This document shows, one piece after another, positions 8,991-17,634 of a stretch of DNA of 64,000 nucleotides. The DNA comes from AEGEAN-183 sp964614345 (GTDB taxonomy: Bacteria; Pseudomonadota; Gammaproteobacteria; Magnimaribacterales; Magnimaribacteraceae): NCBI GenBank assembly GCA_964614345.1, contig CAZTLP010000003.1, positions 12,644 to 76,643 on the forward strand, written 5' to 3'. A model generated the notes under the pieces. It saw only the letters and a program-made list of their open reading frames with translations. It did no database searches and was not told the DNA's origin. The position numbers and the translations under genes are program-made. How positions within the stretch are numbered: the first letter of the stretch is position 1; every line of letters begins with the position of its first letter.

Positions 8991-10643
8991 ATGGGAAATT
9001 CAGAAACTAGATTTATCTTTGTCACTGGAGGGGTGGTGTCTTCTTTAGGTAAAGGTATCACTTCTGCATCTCTTGGAGCTTTACTAGAAAGTAGAGGCAT
9101 TAAGGTAACTATAATGAAGCTGGATCCTTACATTAACTTGGATCCGGGCACTATGAGCCCCTTTCAACATGGTGAAGTTTTTGTTACAGAAGATGGGTCT
9201 GAAACTGACTTAGATTTGGGACATTATGAAAGGTTTATAAAGTCCAAAATGTCTAAAGACAATAATTTTACTACTGGGCAGGTTTATGAAACTGTTTTAA
9301 AGAATGAAAGAAAAGGAGATTACCTTGGAGGCACTGTCCAAGTTATACCTCACATAACGGATGAGATTAAAAGAAGAATCATTAAAGGATCAAAAAATAC
9401 AGAAGTATCTATAGTAGAGATAGGGGGTACAGTTGGCGACATTGAGTCACAGCCTTTTCTCGAAGCTATCAGGCAAATGAAAATTGAATTGGGCTCTGAA
9501 AGAACTTTATTTATGCACTTAACTCTTGTTCCTTACATTGCAGCAGCCGGAGAGACCAAAACAAAACCAACACAAAGATCAGTTAAAGAGATGTTATCTC
9601 ATGGTCTTCAGCCAGATATACTTATTTGTAGATCAGATAAGGAGCTATCTCAAGAAGCTAGAGAAAAGATAGCTTTGTTTACTAATGTTGAAAAACAAAG
9701 TGTCATTTCTTTACCTGATGTGAAATCTATATACAAGATTCCTATTCAGTTAAATAGTCAAAAGGTCGATGATATTGTTACTGATAAACTTCGTCTGTCT
9801 TCTAGGAAACCCCAACTTAATGACTGGAAAAGTGTAACTGAAGCGCATACAAACCCTACAAATGAAGTAACAATAGCAATGGTAGGCAAGTATATGGACC
9901 TAAAGGATGCATATAAGTCTATTAACGAAGCGCTAGTTCATGGCGGTATACAGCATGAACTAAAGATTAATATAAATTATTTGGATTCAGAGACAATTGA
10001 ACCTAATAATGTTAATAAAGTCCTAAATGGAGTAGATGCCATCTTAGTACCTGGTGGATTTGGTCATCGAGGAATTGAAGGCATGATAACAACTGCAGAA
10101 TATGCAAGAGAAAATAAAATTCCGTATCTTGGAATTTGTTTAGGAATGCAAGTTGCAGTTATAGAATTTGCAAGAAATGTTTTAAAGCTAAAAGATGCAA
10201 ACAGCAGCGAATTTGATAGTAATACTAATCATCCAGTTATTGGATTAATACATGAATGGATGGACTCAGGTGGCGAAATTGAAAAACGTGATGAAAGTTC
10301 CGATCTTGGGGGAACAATGCGTCTAGGCTCGCAGGAATGCTTACTGTCTGGAAACTCCTTAACAAGTTCTCTCTATGGTCAGAACACTATATTTGAGCGA
10401 CATAGGCATAGATATGAAGTGAATAACTATTATGTGGAACAGATAGAATCTGCAGGTCTAAATATTGCAGGAAAGTCTAAAGACAAGAATCTTGTTGAAG
10501 TAATTGAGATCAATGAACATCCTTGGTTTGTTGGTTGTCAATTTCATCCTGAATTTACCTCTAACCCACGAGATGGACATCCTTTATTTAATGGTTTTGT
10601 TGAAGCAGCAAACAATCAAAAGCAGAATAGATTAAATAGCTAA
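8991..10643 (+). CDS. pyrG: CTP synthase
   Basis: Glutamine-dependent amidation of UTP to CTP. I choose ATG 8991, which gives 550 residues starting MGNSETRFIFVTGGVVSSLGKG, the canonical beginning. An in-frame GTG at 8952 would add 13 residues with no counterpart in the family. The synthetase domain contains the P-loop region, DPYINLDPGTMSPFQHGEV and GGTVGDIES. The glutaminase domain has the nucleophile Cys at residue 383 in GICLGMQ and HPEFTSNP near the end. It opens the conserved pyrG-kdsA-eno-ftsB run. Confidence 0.96.
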   Translation: MGNSETRFIFVTGGVVSSLGKGITSASLGALLESRGIKVTIMKLDPYINLDPGTMSPFQHGEVFVTEDGSETDLDLGHYERFIKSKMSKDNNFTTGQVYETVLKNERKGDYLGGTVQVIPHITDEIKRRIIKGSKNTEVSIVEIGGTVGDIESQPFLEAIRQMKIELGSERTLFMHLTLVPYIAAAGETKTKPTQRSVKEMLSHGLQPDILICRSDKELSQEAREKIALFTNVEKQSVISLPDVKSIYKIPIQLNSQKVDDIVTDKLRLSSRKPQLNDWKSVTEAHTNPTNEVTIAMVGKYMDLKDAYKSINEALVHGGIQHELKININYLDSETIEPNNVNKVLNGVDAILVPGGFGHRGIEGMITTAEYARENKIPYLGICLGMQVAVIEFARNVLKLKDANSSEFDSNTNHPVIGLIHEWMDSGGEIEKRDESSDLGGTMRLGSQECLLSGNSLTSSLYGQNTIFERHRHRYEVNNYYVEQIESAGLNIAGKSKDKNLVEVIEINEHPWFVGCQFHPEFTSNPRDGHPLFNGFVEAANNQKQNRLNS

Positions 10644-10644
10644 A

Positions 10645-11484
10645 ATGAAAGAAGTAAAGATCGATAATATCGCTCTAAGTAATGAATCAGACTTTATTCT
10701 TATTGCCGGTCTAAATGTTTTAGAAGATAAAGGCATAGTGAATGAAGTGATCTTAGAGTTGAAAAAGGTAACTAAAGAACTAGCTATTCCTTTTATTTTC
10801 AAAGCTTCTTATGACAAAGCCAATAGATCATCAATAGATTCTTATAGGGGCCCTGGTCTTGATAAAGGTTTGGAAATATTAGCTGAGATTAAATCAAAGC
10901 ACTCAGTACCTTTAATATCTGATGTCCATTCACCAGAAGAAGTCTTAAAAGCTAAAGAAGTGCTAGATGTATTACAAATTCCTGCTTTTTTATGTAGACA
11001 AACAGATTTAATTTCAAGCGTTGCTGAATCTGGACTACCTGTGAATGTTAAAAAAGGTCAGTTTCTTTCACCAGCTGAAGTAAGAAATATCATCATGAAA
11101 TTTGAACATTTTAAAAACAAAAATATTTTGATATGTGAGAGAGGAACTACCTTCGGTTACAACAACTTAGTTGTAGATATGTTAGGTTTAGCAGAACTTA
11201 AAAAGTATGAATATCCGGTTATCTTTGATGTTACACATTCACTTCAAGAACCTGGCGGAGAAGGCAAGAGCACCTCTGGAAGAAGATCTCTAGCTCTAGA
11301 TCTTGCTAAAGCTGCAACATCAATTGGTATTGCAGGACTATTTCTAGAAACACATCCTGATCCAGACAAAGCTAAATGTGATGGACCATGTGCCTTGCCT
11401 TTAAAAAATCTAAAGGGATTTTTAGATCAGATAAATAATATTGACAGGTTAGTAAAAACTTTTCCAAAGATAGAAATAAGCTAA
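10645..11484 (+). CDS. kdsA: 3-deoxy-8-phosphooctulonate synthase
   Basis: Condenses phosphoenolpyruvate with arabinose 5-phosphate to make KDO-8-phosphate for lipopolysaccharide. The 279 residues include the FKASYDKANRSS motif, GPGLDKGL, ISDVHSPEE, the AFLCRQTDL segment and FDVTHSLQEPGG, all characteristic of KdsA. Presence implies a KDO-containing outer membrane. It lies 1 bp after pyrG and 2 bp before eno. Confidence 0.96.
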   Translation: MKEVKIDNIALSNESDFILIAGLNVLEDKGIVNEVILELKKVTKELAIPFIFKASYDKANRSSIDSYRGPGLDKGLEILAEIKSKHSVPLISDVHSPEEVLKAKEVLDVLQIPAFLCRQTDLISSVAESGLPVNVKKGQFLSPAEVRNIIMKFEHFKNKNILICERGTTFGYNNLVVDMLGLAELKKYEYPVIFDVTHSLQEPGGEGKSTSGRRSLALDLAKAATSIGIAGLFLETHPDPDKAKCDGPCALPLKNLKGFLDQINNIDRLVKTFPKIEIS

Positions 11485-11486
11485 TA

Positions 11487-12785
11487 ATGGCCAAATTAAC
11501 TATCAAAGATGTTATAGCTTTTGAAGTATTAGACTCACGTGGAAACCCAACAGTAGCAGCGGAAGTAAAACTTTCAGATAACAGTTCTTCGCTTGCATAT
11601 GTTCCTTCAGGGGCATCAACAGGTAGTCACGAAGCTTTAGAGTTAAGGGATCAAGATAAGTCTAGATTCCATGGTAAGGGGGTTATAAAAGCAGTTAATT
11701 TTATAAATAATGAAATAAGAGATTTAGTAATTGGTCATGATCCTCTAGATCAGAAAACCATAGACTCTGATTTATGTAAGGCAGATGGTACTGATAGTAA
11801 GGAAGTTTTTGGTGCAAATTCTATTTTAGCTGTTTCAATAGCTAACCTAAGAGCCTCTGCGGTTAGCAAATCTGTACCTCTTTATCAGCATATACATTCT
11901 TTATATACAGAAGTCTCCAAAGTAAAAAGGGAACCAGTTTTACCTGTTCCTATGATGAATATTCTAAACGGAGGAGCTCATGCAGATAATATTATTGATT
12001 TTCAAGAATTTATGATTCAACCCATCAGATTTAATACTTTTAAGTCTGCATTAAGGTGCGGAGTTGAAATTTTTCATGAGTTAAAGAAATTACTTAAGGA
12101 TAAAGGTCTCAGCACTTCTGTAGGAGATGAAGGTGGTTTTTCTCCACAATTAAAAACAACCGAGGAAGCAATAGAGCTTATTCTTAAAGCCATAAAGACT
12201 TCTGGCTACAAAGCAGGTAAAGACGTTTTTTTATGTTTAGACGCAGCTTCTTCTGAATTTTATCAACAGAATAAATACTTTTTTAAGGGAGAAGACAAAT
12301 TTCTAGAAACCGATGAGATGATTAGTTACTTTAAGTCCTTAACTTCCAAATACCCCATTAATTCTATAGAAGATGGCTTACACGAAGATGACTGGGAAGG
12401 GTGGAAGACTTTAACCAAAAGTCTAGGCTCAGAAGTTCAACTAGTTGGAGATGACTTATTTGCTACAAACCCCAAAAGGATAAGAAGAGGAATTGATGAA
12501 AAAGTAGCAAATTCAGTTTTAGTTAAAATGAATCAAATTGGAACAATTTCTGAGACCCTTGAAGCCGTATCTTTGTCTCAGGGAAAAGGATATAAAGCTA
12601 TTATTTCTCATCGTTCAGGTGAAACGGAAGATACTTGTATTTCTGACCTTGCTATAGGTTCAGCAGCTGGACAGATTAAGGCTGGAGCTCCTTCCAGGAC
12701 TGACAGAGTTTCTAAGTACAATAGATTAATAATACTAGAAAAGAAATTTAAAATTCCATTTATAAAAGAAAATGAGCTTATCTAA
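11487..12785 (+). CDS. eno: Enolase
   Basis: Interconverts 2-phosphoglycerate and phosphoenolpyruvate. The 432-residue protein has EVLDSRGNPTV at the N-terminus, the PSGASTG loop, the SVGDEGGFSPQL motif, metal-binding SIEDGL and GDDLFATN, and SHRSGETEDT near the C-terminus. Its 3' end overlaps ftsB by 14 bp, so ftsB translation probably depends on ribosomes finishing eno. Confidence 0.97.
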   Translation: MAKLTIKDVIAFEVLDSRGNPTVAAEVKLSDNSSSLAYVPSGASTGSHEALELRDQDKSRFHGKGVIKAVNFINNEIRDLVIGHDPLDQKTIDSDLCKADGTDSKEVFGANSILAVSIANLRASAVSKSVPLYQHIHSLYTEVSKVKREPVLPVPMMNILNGGAHADNIIDFQEFMIQPIRFNTFKSALRCGVEIFHELKKLLKDKGLSTSVGDEGGFSPQLKTTEEAIELILKAIKTSGYKAGKDVFLCLDAASSEFYQQNKYFFKGEDKFLETDEMISYFKSLTSKYPINSIEDGLHEDDWEGWKTLTKSLGSEVQLVGDDLFATNPKRIRRGIDEKVANSVLVKMNQIGTISETLEAVSLSQGKGYKAIISHRSGETEDTCISDLAIGSAAGQIKAGAPSRTDRVSKYNRLIILEKKFKIPFIKENELI

Positions 12786-13137
12786 ACTTAAAAGTTTAAT
12801 AAAAGATGAATATATCTTTTTTACTCTAGTATTCCTTCTTTCAGTTTTATTGATAATAGTCCAGTTTAATATATGGACTGGGGATTATAGTTACTCTAAC
12901 TTACAGAATTTAAAGGAAGAACTAAACGAAAAGAAGCAAGCAACTATAGAATTAGAGGAAAGCAATCTACTTCTAGAACAAGAAAGGAACCAACTAAGAT
13001 CTGAAAGAAATGCCATTGAGGGCTTAGCAAGATCTGAGTTAGGATTAATAAAACCGGGCGAGACTTTTTATAAATTTCAAACAGAACAGGGTGAAAATAA
13101 AGGAATTGATCTTACAATAAATAAAGAAGATCAATGA
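12772..13137 (+). CDS. ftsB: Cell division protein FtsB
   Basis: Small bitopic division protein that forms the FtsQLB complex. The 121 residues have a short cytoplasmic N-terminus, one transmembrane helix at about 15-35, then a periplasmic coiled coil (about 43-85, rich in Leu, Glu and Gln) and the conserved ARSELGLIKPGE motif. Its position between eno and ispD is the classical gammaproteobacterial one. The E. coli protein has 103 residues; this one has a slightly longer tail. ftsQ is not in the window. Confidence 0.9.
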   Translation: MSLSKLKSLIKDEYIFFTLVFLLSVLLIIVQFNIWTGDYSYSNLQNLKEELNEKKQATIELEESNLLLEQERNQLRSERNAIEGLARSELGLIKPGETFYKFQTEQGENKGIDLTINKEDQ

Positions 13138-13838
13138 ATAATTTTGTAGCCATACTACCAGCTGCAGGTAACAGCAGTAGATACTCAGGAGAAATACCTA
13201 AACAGTTCCTTACAATAGATGGAAGAACAATACTTGAACTAAGTATTAGGCCTCTTCTAGATTTTTCTGAGTGCCTAGGAGTTTGTGTATTAGTTCCTCC
13301 AGAGGATCAATATCATAAAGCCTTAGAAATAAGAGATAATCCTAAAATCTTTTTAGTTGAAGGAGGAACATCTAGAATCGATTCCGTTGCGAAGGGGGTC
13401 AAATTCTGGCAACAATCTGAATTGTCTTACGATTATATTCTTATACATGATGCTGCGAGACCTTGTTTAAGGAGTTCTGATGTTCAGCAATTACTTGATT
13501 CGATAGATAAAGAAACTGATGGGGTTGTATTAGGTATACCTTGTTCGGATACTATCAAGAGACTTTCGGCTAAAGATTCACTTATATTAGAAACTGTTGA
13601 CAGAAGTGAATTGTGGAGAGCTTTTACACCTCAAATCTTTAAAAAAGAAGTTCTGCAAATGAATACTACAGAAGAAAATATGGACAAAGAATTTACGGAT
13701 GAGGCTAGTTTAGTAGAAGCTAATGGTGGAAAATTAAAAATGGTTAAAGGTTTCGAAGATAATATTAAGCTAACCTTTCCTGAAGACTTAGGTTTAATAA
13801 AATCGATTCTTTCATCACAAGGAAGACTGGAGGGCTAA
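13134..13838 (+). CDS. ispD: 2-C-methyl-D-erythritol 4-phosphate cytidylyltransferase
   Basis: Third step of the MEP isoprenoid pathway, making CDP-methylerythritol. The 234 residues show the nucleotidyltransferase signature LPAAGNSSRY followed by PKQF, the HDAARPC motif, and the C-terminal TDEASLVEANGG and KLTFPEDL motifs. The start overlaps the ftsB stop (ATGA-type, 4 bp). With ispF downstream and ispG at 45.6 kb, the organism clearly uses the MEP route. Confidence 0.96.
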   Translation: MNNFVAILPAAGNSSRYSGEIPKQFLTIDGRTILELSIRPLLDFSECLGVCVLVPPEDQYHKALEIRDNPKIFLVEGGTSRIDSVAKGVKFWQQSELSYDYILIHDAARPCLRSSDVQQLLDSIDKETDGVVLGIPCSDTIKRLSAKDSLILETVDRSELWRAFTPQIFKKEVLQMNTTEENMDKEFTDEASLVEANGGKLKMVKGFEDNIKLTFPEDLGLIKSILSSQGRLEG

Positions 13839-13839
13839 T

Positions 13840-14316
13840 TTGAGAGTAGGGATTGGGTACGATGCTCATAAACTAATACCAGGAAAGGGAATGTATCTTG
13901 GGGGTGTCTTTTTTGAATGCGATTATTCTATAGAAGCATACTCAGATGGAGATGTAATCATTCATGCACTAATTGATTCTCTTTTAGGTGCTGCTGCATT
14001 AGGTGATATTGGCAGTCTATTTCCATCTAAGGATACAGAAAATAAAGACATATCTAGTACTTTGCTTTTAAATCAAGTTATAGATTTACTGGATTCAAAG
14101 AATTATAAAGTTATCAATGTTGATATTACTTTAATAACAGAAACTCCAAAAATTAATGAGAAAGCTGATCAAGTAATTAATTCACTTTCTAAGAGTTTAA
14201 GAGTTAAAAAGAATTGTGTTAGTTGTAAGGCAACCACAACAGATGGATTGGGCTTTGAAGGAGAAGGGAAAGGAATAGCTTGCCAATCTATTTCTCTCAT
14301 TGAAAAGAAGGATTAA
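13840..14316 (+). CDS. ispF: 2-C-methyl-D-erythritol 2,4-cyclodiphosphate synthase
   Basis: Forms MEcPP in the MEP pathway. The 158 residues contain the metal ligands in GYDAHKL (Asp8, His10), the SDGDVIIHALIDSLLGA motif, IGSLFP and the end motif ATTTDGLGFEGEGKGIA. The start codon is TTG at 13840, one base after the ispD stop, preceded by a purine-rich GGAAG..GGAGGG stretch; no alternative ATG would keep the conserved MRVGIGYD start. Confidence 0.95.
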   Translation: MRVGIGYDAHKLIPGKGMYLGGVFFECDYSIEAYSDGDVIIHALIDSLLGAAALGDIGSLFPSKDTENKDISSTLLLNQVIDLLDSKNYKVINVDITLITETPKINEKADQVINSLSKSLRVKKNCVSCKATTTDGLGFEGEGKGIACQSISLIEKKD

Positions 14317-14325
14317 ATATTTTAT

Positions 14326-15099
14326 ATGAAAATATTGCTGTGCAATGATGACGGCATCCATGCTGAAGGTATAAATGTGCTTCATGACCTTTTAGTAAAG
14401 GAGCATGAAGTTTTTGTTGTAGCTCCAAAAGAAGAAAATAGTGGAGCTGGTTCTTCTATAACGACAAAAAGACCTCTACTTCCTAATAAAATTAAAGAAA
14501 ATTTTATAGCAATCGACGGAACACCTGTAGATTGTGTACATTTAGGATTACATCAACTTTGTCCATTTAAACCTGATATTTTATTGAGTGGTATCAATTT
14601 TGGGGCAAATATGGCTGAAGATTTGCTTTATTCAGGTACAGTTGGAGCCGCTATGGAAGGAAGGGAATTTTCTATTCCATCTATTGCAATTTCAGCAGCA
14701 GCATATATACAACCTAGTTCAGAAGGTAAATCTCAACCTAATTTTTTGACTGCAGCCAGGATAACCTTAGACATTGTTGAACGATTATCTGAAATAAAAA
14801 TTGATTCTCAGGTAACTCTGAATGTTAATGTTCCTAATCTTAACTATGAAGAAATTAATAAAATTAATCTCACTTATCCTGGTACATGGGGTAAACGAAA
14901 TCCACCACACAAAGAAACTTCAAATTCTGGTAAAGATCAATTTTGGATAACTCACAGAAGTAAAGTCCCTCAAAACGAAGAGAACTCAGATATTGCTACT
15001 ATAAGCAGAGGTGAGGTTTCTATAAGTCCAATTGGACCAAGGTTTTTAGTAAACGATTATGATCAATCTTTAAAAGAATGGATAAAGACTTTTAACTAA
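14326..15099 (+). CDS. surE: 5'/3'-nucleotidase SurE
   Basis: Metal-dependent nucleoside 5'-monophosphate phosphatase linked to stationary survival. The 257 residues begin MKILLCNDDGIHAEGI with the metal-binding Asp pair at 8-9, and contain APKEENSG, DGTPVDCVHLGL, SGINFGANM and SGTVGAAMEG. It sits between ispF and pcm as in most gammaproteobacteria, although truD is absent between ispF and surE. Confidence 0.96.
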   Translation: MKILLCNDDGIHAEGINVLHDLLVKEHEVFVVAPKEENSGAGSSITTKRPLLPNKIKENFIAIDGTPVDCVHLGLHQLCPFKPDILLSGINFGANMAEDLLYSGTVGAAMEGREFSIPSIAISAAAYIQPSSEGKSQPNFLTAARITLDIVERLSEIKIDSQVTLNVNVPNLNYEEINKINLTYPGTWGKRNPPHKETSNSGKDQFWITHRSKVPQNEENSDIATISRGEVSISPIGPRFLVNDYDQSLKEWIKTFN

Positions 15100-15101
15100 G
15101 C

Positions 15102-15788
15102 ATGCTTGAAAGAACTAAGGTTGAAGGTCTGGGGATGACCTCATTAAGAACCAGGCAGAGATTGTTAGAGAGACTAACGGAAAAGGGCATTAAAGACATT
15201 AGGGTTTTAGAAGCCATGAGGGATATCCCAAGACATTTATTTTTAGATGAAGCTTTAGCTTCAAGAGCTTATGAAGATCTGGCTTTACCCATTGGATATC
15301 AGCAAACAATTTCTCAGCCATATATAGTTGCTAGAATGACGGAAATCCTAATAGAAGATAATAAATTAGAGTATCAACCAATAGATCAAGCTCTTGAAGT
15401 AGGAACTGGTTGTGGATACCAGGCAGCCATACTCTCCCGTTTTTCAAAATCTGTAGTTACTATTGAGAGAATCAAAGCTTTGCACCAAAAGGCTGCGAAG
15501 AATTTAAATAAACTTAAAATAAGAAATGTAAAACTTCTCTTTGATGATGGGTCAGACCTCAAAGAAACTAAAGAAAGTTATGATGCCATTTTATTTGCAG
15601 CAGCACCTTTAGAGGTCCCAGCCTATTTTTTAGATAAATTAGCAATTGGGGGGAGATTGGTTGCACCTGTAGGAGGAGGAGAAGTTCAAGATCTGTCATT
15701 AATTAAAAGATTGAGTAAAAATAAATACGAAACAGAAGTTGTTGAACAAGTACTTTTTGTTCCTTTTCTAGGAGGGAAAGTTGAATAA
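15102..15788 (+). CDS. pcm: Protein-L-isoaspartate O-methyltransferase
   Basis: S-adenosylmethionine-dependent repair of isoaspartyl residues. The 228 residues have the PIGYQQTISQPYIVARMTE motif, the SAM-binding EVGTGCGYQAAIL motif, and DAILFAAAPLEVP. The C-terminal RLVAPVG also fits the family. It is 2 bp after surE. In E. coli and Pseudomonas the next genes are nlpD and rpoS; here a DUF368 protein follows. Confidence 0.95.
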   Translation: MLERTKVEGLGMTSLRTRQRLLERLTEKGIKDIRVLEAMRDIPRHLFLDEALASRAYEDLALPIGYQQTISQPYIVARMTEILIEDNKLEYQPIDQALEVGTGCGYQAAILSRFSKSVVTIERIKALHQKAAKNLNKLKIRNVKLLFDDGSDLKETKESYDAILFAAAPLEVPAYFLDKLAIGGRLVAPVGGGEVQDLSLIKRLSKNKYETEVVEQVLFVPFLGGKVE

Positions 15789-15806
15789 GTTACCTTGGCT
15801 TTTTCT

Positions 15807-16667
15807 ATGAAATCTTATTTATCAATTTTTTTTAAAGGAATGATTATGGGGTTTGCTGAACTAATCCCTGGAGTTTCCGGAGGGACAATTGCCCTTATTC
15901 TAGGTATATACAAGAGGTTAGTTGAAGCAATTTCAAATATAAATCTAACTTTTTTGAAAGGCGCATTCAGTGGGAGTTTCAAGCAATCTTGGAATCAAGC
16001 TGATTTTAATTTCCTTTTTTTCTTAGTTTTAGGAATGGCAGTTAGTGTTTTAACATTTTCATCAGTCATTATTTTCTTTTTTCATAATTTTCCTCTCTTC
16101 CTCAAATCCTTTTTCTCTGGACTTTTATTAACTTCCTTATTTTATAAACCTTTAAAGCCGGAGGCGATTGATAAGAAGTTTTTGTTTGGTTTTTTTATAG
16201 CATGTTTAGTAATACTTTTAGTTTGGAATTTACAACCAACTGAATTTGCAGAAGTTAGCCTAACCTACATTTTTTTTGGGGGTTTTATAGCAGTTTGTGC
16301 TTTTATTCTGCCAGGCATTTCTGGAAGCTTTATATTGTTGCTTTTAGGAATCTACGAATTAGTTATCCTTTCCATTAAAGAATTTAATTTGACGATTCTT
16401 TCGAGTTTGTTTTGTGGATGTCTTATAGGGTTATTGCTATTTATAAGACTAGTTAAAAGAGCCTATCAAGATTATCCAGAATATCTTTTAGGATTTTTCT
16501 ATTCTTTGGTGTTATTGAGTATTCCTTTGCTATGGAAATCTAGTGAATGGAAAATTGCTTTGCCAAACTATCAATTAGGGTTCATAGAAGCTTTTTTAGG
16601 GTTAGTTTTCGGAGTGTTGTGTGTTTTTCTTTTACAAAAATTATCTTCTATCTTTCAAGATACTTAA
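15807..16667 (+). CDS. DUF368 (putative undecaprenyl phosphate flippase-like) membrane protein
   Basis: Polytopic membrane protein of the DUF368 family, about 286 residues from ATG 15807. A TTG at 15795 would add four residues; neither start has a convincing ribosome-binding site. It contains two related motifs, ELIPGVSGGTIALILGIY near the start and FILPGISGSFILLLLGIY near residue 175, suggesting an internal repeat. Some DUF368 members are linked to polyprenyl-phosphate recycling; whether this one does so is inference. It occupies the nlpD-rpoS slot, and its 3' end overlaps fdxA by 20 bp. Confidence 0.85.
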   Translation: MKSYLSIFFKGMIMGFAELIPGVSGGTIALILGIYKRLVEAISNINLTFLKGAFSGSFKQSWNQADFNFLFFLVLGMAVSVLTFSSVIIFFFHNFPLFLKSFFSGLLLTSLFYKPLKPEAIDKKFLFGFFIACLVILLVWNLQPTEFAEVSLTYIFFGGFIAVCAFILPGISGSFILLLLGIYELVILSIKEFNLTILSSLFCGCLIGLLLFIRLVKRAYQDYPEYLLGFFYSLVLLSIPLLWKSSEWKIALPNYQLGFIEAFLGLVFGVLCVFLLQKLSSIFQDT

Positions 16668-16971
16668 TCTTATTTTTTATTTCTCTCCAATCATCAGCAT
16701 CTTCAGGAGGATCTTTTTGTTCAGTAATATTTGGCCATTCCATACAAAGTTCAGCATTTAATTCAATAAAAGGGATTTGGTCTTCTGGGACTTCATCCTC
16801 TGAGTAGATAGCATCTACAGGGCATTCTGGCTCACATAAAGCGCAATCAATGCATTCATCAGGATTAATGGCCAACATATTTGGTCCTTCATAAAAACAA
16901 TCAACTGGACATACTTCAACGCAGTCTGTGAGTTTGCATTTGATGCAGGATTCTACAACTATAAAAGCCAT
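16648..16971 (-). CDS. fdxA: Seven-iron ferredoxin FdxA
   Basis: Electron carrier with a [3Fe-4S] and a [4Fe-4S] cluster. I choose the start at 16971 giving 107 residues, MAFIVVESCIKCKLTDCVEV, because this is the conserved FdxA beginning; an open frame extends 38 codons upstream but is unlike the family. Cluster motifs are CIKCKLTDC..CPVDC and CIDCALCEPECP. In Pseudomonas fdxA lies between rpoS and mutS near recA; here it is convergent with DUF368 and divergent from pncC. It could feed or drain the 2-oxoacid oxidoreductase at 36-41 kb; that link is inference. Confidence 0.93.
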   Translation of the reverse strand: MAFIVVESCIKCKLTDCVEVCPVDCFYEGPNMLAINPDECIDCALCEPECPVDAIYSEDEVPEDQIPFIELNAELCMEWPNITEQKDPPEDADDWREIKNKIKYLER

Positions 16972-17076
16972 GGCATTATGGAAGGCGGATTCTATCAACT
17001 TATCTAAAGAACTACTATCTGGACAATAATCTGAATTCTGGTCTAATTGCGCTTTATCCTTATAGAGGGACCTATT

Positions 17077-17571
17077 TTGAATCAAAAAAAGTTAGAAAGA
17101 ATAAGTTCAGAACTAGGAGAACTTCTTAAATTAAAAGATTACACATTTACCTGTGCAGAGTCTTGTACAGGTGGTTGGGTAGGGCATGCACTGACTTCTA
17201 TCCCTGGAAGCTCAGAGTGGTTTGGATCTTCTTTTGTAACTTACTCCTACGAAGCCAAAACTCAAATTTTGGGAGTTTCTTCTCAAGATTTAGATAGTTT
17301 TGGTGCTGTGAGTGAAGAAATTGTGGAACAAATGGTCTCAGGTGCTTTAGACAAATCAGGTGCTGATGTTGGAGTTGCAATTAGTGGAATTGCTGGCCCC
17401 GATGGAGGAACAGATACCAAGCCAGTTGGAACAGTGTGTTTTGCTTGGAAGATAAATGGTCAAGAGGTAATAGCATCCGCAGAGCACTTTTCTGGGGACA
17501 GAAATGAAGTCAGATATTCCTCGGTTGAGAGAGCTTTAATGGGTACAATTGAGCTTATAAAAAAGAATTGA
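17077..17571 (+). CDS. pncC: Nicotinamide-nucleotide amidase (PncC, CinA C-terminal type)
   Basis: Deamidates nicotinamide mononucleotide to nicotinate mononucleotide for NAD recycling. The single-domain protein has TCAESCTGGWVGHALTSIPG, GAVSEEIV, AISGIAGPDGGT and KPVGTVC, all signature CinA C-terminal motifs. I choose TTG 17077, which has GAGGGA at a good distance upstream and gives 164 residues. An upstream in-frame TTG at 17047 overlaps the fdxA promoter area and is less likely. It sits immediately before recA, as in many gammaproteobacteria. Confidence 0.92.
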   Translation: MNQKKLERISSELGELLKLKDYTFTCAESCTGGWVGHALTSIPGSSEWFGSSFVTYSYEAKTQILGVSSQDLDSFGAVSEEIVEQMVSGALDKSGADVGVAISGIAGPDGGTDTKPVGTVCFAWKINGQEVIASAEHFSGDRNEVRYSSVERALMGTIELIKKN

Positions 17572-17575
17572 ATAG

Positions 17576-17595
17576 TACTGTTTATTTATACAGTA
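17576..17595 (+). promoter_or_regulatory. LexA/SOS box of recA
   Basis: The sequence TACTGTTTATTTATACAGTA is a perfect CTGT-N8-ACAG SOS operator with matching TA flanks. It lies just upstream of a consensus TATAAT at 17601-17606 and overlaps the expected -35 region. LexA bound here would block recA transcription, and RecA activation on single-stranded DNA would relieve it. lexA itself is not in the window. Confidence 0.93.
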
Positions 17596-17600
17596 TTATG

Positions 17601-17606
17601 TATAAT
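17601..17606 (+). promoter_or_regulatory. recA -10 element
   Basis: A perfect TATAAT 28 bp before the recA start. The corresponding -35 position (about 17578-17583) falls within the LexA box, as in the E. coli recA promoter. A strong ribosome-binding site, TAGGAGGT, lies 5 to 12 bases before the ATG. Confidence 0.8.
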
Positions 17607-17634
17607 TGCCATGTAAACCCTGTAGGAGGTACGC

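Noticed and set aside
16972..17085. Upstream extension of fdxA by 38 codons
   Set aside because: Conserved FdxA begins MAFIVV at 16971; the extension is not family-like and overlaps the pncC promoter and start region.
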